Position numbers and translations under genes: made by a program
Shown here: positions 7,710 to 14,597 of the stretch, one piece after another
Position numbering within the stretch: the stretch's first letter is position 1
Layout of the letters: every line of letters starts with the position of its first letter
Assembly: GCF_013393905.1 (NCBI RefSeq)
Contig: NZ_CP040272.1
Span: forward strand, 5,328,001-5,392,000
DNA length: 64,000 bases
Direction: 5' to 3'
DNA from: Nostoc sp. C052
Lineage (GTDB): Bacteria; Cyanobacteriota; Cyanobacteriia; Cyanobacteriales; Nostocaceae
The notes under the pieces: generated by a model
Told to the model about the DNA's origin: nothing
The model's database searches: none
What the model saw: only the letters and a program-made list of their open reading frames with translations

Positions 7710-9458
7710 ATGAGCGATCGCCCGATAAAATTATTGTTAATCGACCAAGACCCAATTTTTCGTCTGGGTTTACAGGTAGCTCTGGAAGCAATTCCTAACC
7801 TGGTAGCGATCGCAGCAGTAGAAACTGATACCGTTGCCTTGCAGATTTTAGCAGAAATTGCCGAAAAAGACCCTAACCAGATAAATTTGCTAGTTTTGGA
7901 ATTCGGTAATGGTCGCTCTACTACCAGTCAACAGCTAGGTTTACAATTCTGTCGCCAACTCAGAGTCTTATATCCCAACCTCCCAATTTTGCTCCTCAGT
8001 TCTGTGCAAGAACAAGGACTGCTATTAGCAGCAAAATCTATTGGTGTAAATGGCTACTGCCCTAAAGGTACACCACTTCCTGAGTTAGTCGCTGCCATCC
8101 AAGAGGTTGCAAATGGGGGTTCTTACTGGTTTGGCGATGCAGAAGCAATCATAACTCCTAATTCCTCACTCCCCACTCCCCACTCCCCACTCCCATTTTC
8201 TAAACTCCGAAATAATTTGCGTTTGTCAGGAAACACTAACATTGAGACCACCCTAGCCGCAGTCACAGCACAATTACAAGTTCCCGGATTACCAGTACTA
8301 GATCGAGCAATTCTAGCTGGACGGCGGCGAGAACTGTTAGCAGCTCGTTGGTTGCTAAATCGGTTATTGGTTTCATCACAAGAAAGGCAAGAGGAAATTC
8401 CGATTGCTGATGAGCCGTCTTTGACCCCTTCGTTGAGTAGTGCCATTCAACAAAGACAAACTGTGTCACCTTTACTTAGTCCGGGAACATTACAATCTGT
8501 TTTGTTTGCATCTTGCGTTACTAAACTTCAATTTCCTTTAAAAAATGTCACAGATATACCTTTAGAAATTGACATCTTTCGTGAAGATAAAAAGCGGGAA
8601 TTACTTTATCTAATTTTGCAAAAATTAGCTCAACAGTTGGATGAATTACGTGATTCTAATATTGAAATCAATCAATTATATAAAGTAAAAAATATTTTGG
8701 TATGCGACTTATGGCAAGTAGCAGTTACAGACTTTTTCGGTAAATTTTCTCGAATCCAAATAGGAAATCAAAACATAGAAATTGTTAACTTGTTGCTACA
8801 AAATATAGAGGTTGTGCAAAGAGATATTCTCAATAAAATTCCGTTAATTTGTGAGTTGTATTCTTATCTGATATTTCAAATAGAATTGAATATTGATAAT
8901 ACCTCATATTCAGTAGTGAGTGCTGAGTCTAAGTCTCAGGCACTAATGATTTTAGAAAACTTGTTGATTCAGGTAGCGAATGGGGTAGTGCAACCATTGC
9001 TAAATTCTTTAGCAGATGTAGAAGAGATTAAGCAAAATTTTTATGGGCAGCAATTAATTTCCACAAGAGAGATTGAAAGATTTAGAAATGATTTGTCATG
9101 GAAATACCGATTGAGAAATTATATAAATGAACCAAAAGCAGTATTTGAAAGCCGCTATGAGTTATTTGTAATAGTGCCTCGTGGTATTGCCAATACTTCA
9201 GTTTATGCTCCTCGAAATCAGGAGTTAGTAAGACTTTCTAATATTCCTTTAGTAGTGACATTGCTGCTAGAATTTAGTGATGCGATCGCACCGCGTCTAA
9301 AATCACTATTATCTTTTTTAGGTAGCGGTATAGTCTTCATTCTCACTCAAATAGTTGGTCGTGGTTTAGGTTTAATCGGTCGTGGTATTCTTCAAGGTAT
9401 TGGTAGCGTTTCGTCAGTAGAAAAGAACTTTAGAAGAAATAGCGATCGATCCAAGTGA
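7710..9458 (+). CDS. DUF3685 protein with degenerate receiver domain
   Basis: Residues 6-140 form a response-regulator receiver fold (IKLLLIDQDPIFRLGL at the start, GYCPKGTPLPELVAAI near the end). The phosphoacceptor position carries Glu64 (LLVLEFGNG) instead of Asp, so phosphotransfer is unlikely; Lys119 is kept. The remaining 440 residues match the cyanobacterial DUF3685 family, related to plastid Ycf55, of unknown function, ending with a glycine-rich hydrophobic segment near 545-570. Residues 150-165 (NSSLPTPHSPLP) are encoded by a C-rich repeat otherwise found between genes. Another 18-base segment at 8911-8928 also matches a gene-end repeat. It is divergent from the NACHT gene and 42 bases before the phytol-kinase-like gene. 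Confidence 0.75.
   Translation: MSDRPIKLLLIDQDPIFRLGLQVALEAIPNLVAIAAVETDTVALQILAEIAEKDPNQINLLVLEFGNGRSTTSQQLGLQFCRQLRVLYPNLPILLLSSVQEQGLLLAAKSIGVNGYCPKGTPLPELVAAIQEVANGGSYWFGDAEAIITPNSSLPTPHSPLPFSKLRNNLRLSGNTNIETTLAAVTAQLQVPGLPVLDRAILAGRRRELLAARWLLNRLLVSSQERQEEIPIADEPSLTPSLSSAIQQRQTVSPLLSPGTLQSVLFASCVTKLQFPLKNVTDIPLEIDIFREDKKRELLYLILQKLAQQLDELRDSNIEINQLYKVKNILVCDLWQVAVTDFFGKFSRIQIGNQNIEIVNLLLQNIEVVQRDILNKIPLICELYSYLIFQIELNIDNTSYSVVSAESKSQALMILENLLIQVANGVVQPLLNSLADVEEIKQNFYGQQLISTREIERFRNDLSWKYRLRNYINEPKAVFESRYELFVIVPRGIANTSVYAPRNQELVRLSNIPLVVTLLLEFSDAIAPRLKSLLSFLGSGIVFILTQIVGRGLGLIGRGILQGIGSVSSVEKNFRRNSDRSK
8154..8196 (+). repeat. C-rich repeat inside a coding region
   Basis: Four near-tandem ACTCCCC-like heptamers sit in frame inside the DUF3685 gene, in the linker after the receiver domain. 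The same unit is seen at intergenic sites such as 196-222 and 11970-12003. Confidence 0.75.
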
Positions 9459-9462
9459 AGCA

Positions 9463-9511
9463 CAAATGACAAATGACAAATGACAAATGACAAATGACAA
9501 ATGACAAATGA
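9463..9511. repeat. CAAATGA heptamer array overlapping a start codon
   Basis: Seven perfect tandem copies of CAAATGA span the gap and the start codon of the phytol-kinase-like gene. Because the unit is seven bases, ATG occurs in all three frames; the array encodes the first residues, MTND. Confidence 0.9.
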
Positions 9512-10217
9512 TTTTATCGGACTAGCAATTTCTTATGTTTACGCCACCAGTCTGCTTGTCATTGGCGAGGGACTGCGTAGGCTATTTGGTGTAAAGCCAG
9601 ATTTGACCCGTAAAGTGATTCATATCGGTGCAGGGATGTGGGTTTTCGGCGTCCTGCTGCTGTTTAAGCACTGGGAAATCGGAATTATACCTTTTGCTAC
9701 CTTTATCGGACTCAATTACCTGTTTTACCGCCACCGAATCATCGGCGCAATGGATACTGAAGATAGCTCACCTGGTACAGTTTACTTTGCTATCTCAGTG
9801 ACGCTGTTATTTGGGCTGCTGTGGCGGCCAGATGGGCCAGTAGATAGCGTTGCGATCGCTGTTGCTGGGATAATGGCAATGACCTGGGGTGATGCGCTAG
9901 CAGCATTAATCGGTAGACGCTTCGGACAGCATAAATATCAAGTGGGAAATTCTGTGCGTTCCTGGGAAGGTTCGGCAGCAATGTTTGTAGCAAGTACAGT
10001 GGTGATTTTCTTGGTGCTGTTGCTGCTACCTGGTTCATCTCTGAGTCCCCTAGCAACGCCTTTAGGTTTAGGATGGGCCTTATTAACGGCAGTGGTAACT
10101 GCTATCTTCGCCACTCTAGTAGAGGCAGTCTCACCCCACGGTACAGATAACCTCAGTGTGCCTCTAGTAGCAGCCGGAGTAGTGTGGATAATGCAGGCAT
10201 TTGTAAATAATTTGTAA
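9501..10217 (+). CDS. Phytol kinase-like integral membrane protein
   Basis: The protein belongs to the CTP-dependent lipid kinase family that includes phytol kinase (VTE5) and dolichol kinase. Phytol kinase phosphorylates chlorophyll-derived phytol for tocopherol and chlorophyll salvage. Signatures are RKVIHIGAGMWVFG (residues 35-48), WGDALAALIGRRFG, a later SWEGSAAMF, and VEAVSPHGTDNLSVPLVA near the end. There are six or seven hydrophobic segments. At 238 residues it is of usual size. The start codon lies inside a heptamer repeat, and the natural start could be the next codons downstream. Substrate (phytol, farnesol or other polyprenol) is inferred only. Confidence 0.75.
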   Translation: MTNDFIGLAISYVYATSLLVIGEGLRRLFGVKPDLTRKVIHIGAGMWVFGVLLLFKHWEIGIIPFATFIGLNYLFYRHRIIGAMDTEDSSPGTVYFAISVTLLFGLLWRPDGPVDSVAIAVAGIMAMTWGDALAALIGRRFGQHKYQVGNSVRSWEGSAAMFVASTVVIFLVLLLLPGSSLSPLATPLGLGWALLTAVVTAIFATLVEAVSPHGTDNLSVPLVAAGVVWIMQAFVNNL

Positions 10218-10220
10218 TTC

Positions 10221-10351
10221 GCCTCGTTCCCAGTCTCCGACTGGGAATGCTATCACGAGGCTCTGCCTCCAGAGGCTTGACGAGAGGTAGAACCTCTCGG
10301 AATACATTCCCAGCCTGGAGGCTGGGAACGAGGCGAACGAGGCGAAACGAG
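10221..10351. repeat. Long inverted-repeat element with CTCGTTCCCAG ends
   Basis: The left end CCTCGTTCCCAGTCTCCGAC and the right end GGAGGCTGGGAACGAGG form terminal inverted repeats, with inner inverted segments (GACTGGGAATG / CATTCCCAG; AGGTAGAACCTCTC). The element fills the gap between convergent genes. A shorter copy lies at 51076-51105. It resembles a MITE or extragenic palindrome and has no coding capacity. Confidence 0.75.
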
Positions 10352-10385
10352 ATTTTAAAGTCGATATAGTGTTATGCCCAATAAT

Positions 10386-11840
10386 TCATAAATTCCAATT
10401 GCGGCGGAAATGGAAGAAGCCTTCTAAAAACTCTTGCAAAGCAATGTTGCTATTTAACTTTTGTTTACTCCACTCTTTTGCAGTCTGTTCCAGAATTACT
10501 GAGAAACTAGGATAGACGGGAGATAAATTTGCTAAATCTTTGACTTTAATTTTTTGTGATATTGCCAAGGCAATCAAATTAATTAATTCTCCAGCTTCTC
10601 CCCCCAATATCGAAGCTCCTAAAATTTCCCCATTGCGTAGCACAATTAATTTACACATACCAGTGGTTTCGCCGCAAATTTGAGATGCTACCACTGTTTT
10701 AAAATACTGTCGCAAAACTAAAACTTCATCTCTAGCAAATTGGCGTTTTGCTTGGGCTTCAGTCAAACCCACTTGCGCCAGCATCGGCACAGAAAATATC
10801 GCCCAAGGAGTGGAGCAATAATTTGCTCGTAGCCTGGGGAAAAAGAGGGCATTGTTCAGAGCAATTTTGGCTTCATAATTAGCGATATTGGCAAAGTCGT
10901 AACCACCAATTACATCGCCACAAGCATAAATGCGGTGATTAGTGGTTTGTAATTTATCATTCACCACTAAGCTACGCCGATGCCATTTCACGCCTACTGT
11001 TGCCAAATTGAGAGATTCAATATTTGGCTGTTGCCCAGTCGCCACTAAAATTTCATCAGTTTCAAAGGCTTTATCTCCTGCTTGAATCCACTTTTTATCC
11101 TCAATCAGCTTCACCTGAGTTACTGGTTTTTCAGTGAGGATGCGTACACCCTCGACTTCCAACTGTGCCTGAAGCAATGTGGCTATCTCAGGTTCTAAAT
11201 AGGGGAGAACATAAGGATGCTTGACTACTAACGTCACACTGCAACCAAACCGCGCTAAAGTTTGAGCGATTTCAATGCTTTGGGGAATTCCGCCGATAAT
11301 TACCCAGTTTTTAGGTAATGTCTCTCCCTGTAAAGATTGCCAAATATTAGAAAGGGTTAGATAGCCAGTGGCTTGCAATCCTTCAATGTCTGGAATTTCT
11401 GGACGTGAGCCAGTGGCTAGCAAATAGGTACGGGCACGCAATAGGCGATTGTTAACTGCAAAAGCCAGTTGGGGGGAAGATTGAAATTGACCACTGCCAA
11501 CTATGACATCGACTCCCTGCGCGGCTAGGATAGCTGGAGAATGCTGTTCTTTAAGATTTGAGGCGACGCATTGAGCATACACCATCGCTTCTTGCCATGT
11601 CATAGATATATGACATTCTTCTGAGGTATTAGAGTGTGTGGCGTGAATACCAAAACCAGCTGCATTATTCAACTTCTGCGCCAGTTTAGCAATTTCCGTA
11701 AGAGCATGATGATGAGTAAACCCATAGTCTACTTTGGGTTCCACCAGGGCAACTGTAGCACGTAGTTGGGTTGCAGCAAGTGCAGCGTTATATGCAGCAA
11801 GACTGCCGCCAATAATTACAATATCGTAGTCATTAGTCAT
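10386..11840 (-). CDS. FAD/NAD(P) oxidoreductase of the lipoamide dehydrogenase fold, lacking the redox disulfide
   Basis: The architecture is that of dihydrolipoamide dehydrogenase or mercuric reductase: FAD loop DIVIIGGSLAAYNAALAA (residues 6-23), an NAD(P)-binding loop near WVIIGGIPQSIEIAQTLARF, the ATG motif before the second FAD segment (LVATGQQPNIESL), NHRIYACGDVIGGYDFANIA, and a C-terminal dimerisation domain. The CxxxxC active-site disulfide that should follow the first domain is absent (VDYGFTHHHALTEIAKL there), and the C-terminal His-Glu pair is also changed (SPVYPSFSVILEQ). So it cannot use the classical dithiol chemistry and may be a diaphorase or a quinone or thiol-independent reductase. 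The N-terminal MTND is heptamer-encoded. Confidence 0.75.
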   Translation of the reverse strand: MTNDYDIVIIGGSLAAYNAALAATQLRATVALVEPKVDYGFTHHHALTEIAKLAQKLNNAAGFGIHATHSNTSEECHISMTWQEAMVYAQCVASNLKEQHSPAILAAQGVDVIVGSGQFQSSPQLAFAVNNRLLRARTYLLATGSRPEIPDIEGLQATGYLTLSNIWQSLQGETLPKNWVIIGGIPQSIEIAQTLARFGCSVTLVVKHPYVLPYLEPEIATLLQAQLEVEGVRILTEKPVTQVKLIEDKKWIQAGDKAFETDEILVATGQQPNIESLNLATVGVKWHRRSLVVNDKLQTTNHRIYACGDVIGGYDFANIANYEAKIALNNALFFPRLRANYCSTPWAIFSVPMLAQVGLTEAQAKRQFARDEVLVLRQYFKTVVASQICGETTGMCKLIVLRNGEILGASILGGEAGELINLIALAISQKIKVKDLANLSPVYPSFSVILEQTAKEWSKQKLNSNIALQEFLEGFFHFRRNWNL

Positions 11841-11884
11841 TTTTCATTGGGCATTGGGCATTAGGCATTGGGCATTGGGCATTG
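11831..11884. repeat. GCATTGG/TCATTAG heptamer array at a start codon
   Basis: Five GCATTGG-like heptamers and two TCATTAG-like units overlap the start of the flavoprotein gene on the minus strand, then pass directly into dispersed repeat copy 4. Confidence 0.8.
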
Positions 11885-12003
11885 AAAAGAGGTAGAGGGG
11901 CGGTGTGCGTGGGGCGGAGGGGAAAAAACTCTTCTCCCTTACTCCCTGCTCCCTTGCTTCTTCCTGGCTCCCTCATGTCCCCTACTCCCCACTCCCTACT
12001 CCC
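11881..12003 (+). repeat. Dispersed gene-edge repeat, copy 4
   Basis: It begins ATTGAAAAGAGGTAGAGGGG and continues through CTCCCTGCTCCCTTGCTTCT, like copy 1, with an added C-rich ACTCCCC tail that forms the last codons and stop of the CobD-like gene. Confidence 0.75.
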
Positions 12004-13081
12004 CACTCAACGCTGTTAGTAAGCGTTGGTTATCGGACTCTTCACGTACAGCAACCCGGAAAAAGCGATCGCCTAGTTCTTTAAAACTAAGGCAATCGCG
12101 GATTAAAATCTGATGATGTTTGAGTAATTGTTGCTGCAACTGCAAAGTAGACTGTTGAGACTCAACTAGTAAAAAATTAGCGGCACTTGCTTGGGGTTGC
12201 AATCCTGGGATTTCAGCTAAACCCTGAAAGAGTTGGTTTCGTGCAGGTGGTAGCCATGACCAAGTTTGCAGCTGAAACTCTGTATCTTGGAGTGCTGCAA
12301 TTGCCGCCGCTGCCGCTAGTGTGTTTACAGGCCAAGGATCGCGCCATAACTGCCATTTTGCTAGACAATCGGGGTGGGCGATCGCATATCCTAATCGCAA
12401 TCCTGGGAGACTGTAAAATTTGGTCAGCGATCGCAATACTACTAAATTTGGATATTCCTGTACCACCGGAATCAGGCTTTGTTCCTCATTGGGCGGTACA
12501 AAATCCATAAATGCTTCATCCACCACAACCAAAGCAAATTGCTCCAAGTAGGGCAAAATAGACTCCCGCGAGAATAGCTTTCCGGTTGGGTTGTGGGGAT
12601 TATTCAGCAATAGTCCTTTGTCCTTTGTCCTACCCTGCGGGAAGCCGCTGGGGCGTATATGTTCTTTGTCAATGACCAATGACCAATGACCAATGACCAA
12701 TGACAAAGGACACTCCAGCACTTTCGCGTCGTATGCCTTTAGGGTTCGGTAGTAGTCACCAAAGGCTGGAGTTATTAAAATTGTCGCGGCTAATTGAGCT
12801 AATTCCCTACCGATTAAAGTGAGTAATTCTGCGGAGCCGTTACCCGGCAGAATCCACTCAGGCGGCAATTGATGGAAGTGACTGAGAGCTAGTCTCAGTT
12901 CACTATAATTTGGGTCTGGATAGTGCTTAAGATTACCAATTTGGGACTTTATAGCAGCGATCGCGCTGTTTGGAGGCCCCAATGGGCTGATGCTAGCAGA
13001 AAAATCCAGAATAGCATCAGGGGAACAGCCAGCCAGTGCCGCTGCCCAGGCTAAATTTCCCCCGTGTGCAGGTTGCCGCAT
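11996..13081 (-). CDS. cobD: CobD-like threonine-phosphate decarboxylase / HisC-like PLP aminotransferase
   Basis: This is a fold-type I PLP enzyme of the histidinol-phosphate aminotransferase family. The N-terminal MRQPAHGGNLAWAAALAG and DFSASISPLGPP match CobD, which makes (R)-1-amino-2-propanol phosphate for the cobalamin lower loop. The PLP lysine lies in LVVLRSLTKFYSLPGLRLG, and NNPHNPTGKLF and a carboxylate-binding Arg region near the end are present. Residues about 123-157 are an extra segment encoded by heptamer and other repeats (see repeat at 12612). The C-terminal SGE and stop are also repeat-encoded. HisC function cannot be excluded; the Nostoc B12-type chemistry agrees with MetH in the window. 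Confidence 0.72.
   Translation of the reverse strand: MRQPAHGGNLAWAAALAGCSPDAILDFSASISPLGPPNSAIAAIKSQIGNLKHYPDPNYSELRLALSHFHQLPPEWILPGNGSAELLTLIGRELAQLAATILITPAFGDYYRTLKAYDAKVLECPLSLVIGHWSLVIDKEHIRPSGFPQGRTKDKGLLLNNPHNPTGKLFSRESILPYLEQFALVVVDEAFMDFVPPNEEQSLIPVVQEYPNLVVLRSLTKFYSLPGLRLGYAIAHPDCLAKWQLWRDPWPVNTLAAAAAIAALQDTEFQLQTWSWLPPARNQLFQGLAEIPGLQPQASAANFLLVESQQSTLQLQQQLLKHHQILIRDCLSFKELGDRFFRVAVREESDNQRLLTALSGE
12612..12712. repeat. Composite repeat inserted in frame in the CobD-like gene
   Basis: GTCCTTTGTCC at the left and GACAAAGGAC at the right form inverted ends. Between them lie a GCGGGAAGCCGCTGGGGCG block and five CAATGAC heptamers. The 102-odd bases keep the reading frame, adding about 34 residues before the NNPHNPTG motif. 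Confidence 0.8.
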
Positions 13082-13107
13082 TAAAAAAGGGTTCCCGAAG
13101 ACAGAAC

Positions 13108-13392
13108 CTATGCTTTTGGGGGTGCTACCTTTTCTCTAAACAGTTTTCCTGCGGAGAAAGCAGGAACTCTCGTGGCTGGAATTTCCATCTTTTCATTTGT
13201 TTTCGGGTTGCGACCTTCACGGGCTTTACGTTCCCGTGATTCAAATGAACCAAATCCCACCAATGTCACCTTATCACCAGAGGAAACTGCTTCAATAATC
13301 GTTTCCAAAGCGGCAGTTAAGACTGCATCTGCTTGTTTCTTGGTAACACTAGCTTTTTCAGCTACGGCATCAACTAATTCACCTTTGTTCAT
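13108..13392 (-). CDS. hup: DNA-binding protein HU
   Basis: HU is a small dimeric nucleoid protein that bends DNA. The 94-residue chain shows MNKGELVDAVAEKASVTKKQ, the GFGSFESRERKAREGRNPKT signature and the PAFSAGKLFREKV end, all standard. A clear ribosome binding site, AGGAG, lies eight bases before the ATG. The gene follows 26 bases after the start side of the CobD-like gene's upstream region on the same strand, so the CobD-like gene may be read from the hup promoter. Confidence 0.96.
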   Translation of the reverse strand: MNKGELVDAVAEKASVTKKQADAVLTAALETIIEAVSSGDKVTLVGFGSFESRERKAREGRNPKTNEKMEIPATRVPAFSAGKLFREKVAPPKA

Positions 13393-13991
13393 GTCAAACT
13401 CCTGAAGGTTTACTTAAAATTTCAGTACGGACGCAAATCAATACATCTTATACCGAAAAACTTGTTCGCAGAAATACAAAAATCATCCTTTGGGAGTATT
13501 TTTACTCAAAACGGCTGTACATCCCATCGGCTCGACTTTTCAATGAATCATTCTAAGGTGTTGTAGCCTGATGTGGATAGATGAAACCATTAATTTATAT
13601 AGATTTCAGGATGTTTTGTAATTTTAGGGTACTTGTTTCACTAAAAACCACCCCAAAAGTAGGAAAAAATACCTATTAAAAACTGCAATTTCCAAGAAAA
13701 CAGGGAAGTCGTGAGGTGGGAGGTGGTCAGCATTTGTTGGGATTAATTACCGATGTTAAAGAGTTATTGCTGAGATTAAAGAAATCCAACCCACATTCCG
13801 CACTCTTAAGTGTCACACAGCGATCAAATCACAGCCAGTAGTACAAAATAACTATATATTATGCAAAATTATGCAAAAATCCTCTCTATGCGGCAGACGT
13901 TTTAAAGCATCTGGAAATATAGCCGTAAGAATCAGATTACGATTTGTAACATCTGTAGAATAGTATCTTAGAAAAGACAAATTGGGAAATA
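13393..13991. other. Divergent intergenic region between hup and DUF2288 genes
   Basis: About 600 bases without a supported gene. It should hold the hup promoter on the minus strand and the DUF2288 gene promoter on the plus strand. No repeat or strong hairpin was recognised. Confidence 0.5.
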
Positions 13992-14288
13992 ATGTCGGAT
14001 TTAAGAGCGGAATTAACAAAGATTTTGGATGAGGCAGAGTGGGAGTGGCTAATTCCTCATGTACAACGAGATGCAGTAATTTTGGTAGCACCTAATTTAA
14101 ACTTGATAGATGTTGGAGTAGCGATCGCCAGTGATAACATTCCATCAGTGCAACAGTGGATTGATGAGCTATTGATTACCAAACCCACGACAGTACAGGT
14201 AGGAGAATGGAATCTTGACCGTAGTAAGCGATTTAATACTCTCATCGTGCAGCCTTACGTTTTGGCACAAGAAATAGCCGCTGCTTAA
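13992..14288 (+). CDS. DUF2288 family protein
   Basis: A 98-residue soluble protein. The start MSDLRAELTKILDEAEWEWL and the segments VGVAIASDNIPSVQQWID and RFNTLIVQPYVLAQE match the DUF2288 family of cyanobacteria and proteobacteria, whose function is unknown. It has no cysteines, signal peptide or membrane segment. It stands alone, divergent from hup. Confidence 0.8.
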   Translation: MSDLRAELTKILDEAEWEWLIPHVQRDAVILVAPNLNLIDVGVAIASDNIPSVQQWIDELLITKPTTVQVGEWNLDRSKRFNTLIVQPYVLAQEIAAA

Positions 14289-14597
14289 ATAACTTCTGTA
14301 GATTTGGCAGTAAATTTTGTAGCAGAGTTTTAGAACCTGCTACAAAACTTAATTACGTTAGCGAGTCTTCTCCCTTGGCGTTAGCCTCTCCTTTTGGGAG
14401 AAGGGGAGACGCCAAGGAACATGGATTAAATAAGATGCAAAACTTGATGGGAACATCCCACTTTTTTGTATGTCATTGCGAGCGAAACAAAGTGAAGCGA
14501 AGCAATCGCAAAATCTCCAACTAAGAACTAGTCCATACGATTTGTATGTTATTTAATTCTTATTCCTAAGAGCGAACGAGCATCATTACGAATTATT
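14289..14597. repeat. Intergenic region with two dispersed repeats
   Basis: An imperfect hairpin at about 14364-14418 pairs CCTTGGCGTTAGCCTCTCC with GGGGAGACGCCAAGG. A second element at about 14470-14512 begins TGTCATTGCGAGCGAAACAA and resembles a repeat common in Nostoc intergenic DNA. The hairpin could stop transcription of the DUF2288 gene. Confidence 0.6.

Noticed and set aside
9463..9511. Possible CRISPR array
   Set aside because: The units are seven bases with no spacers; it is a tandem heptamer repeat. No array with 25-40 base repeats and unique spacers was found anywhere.
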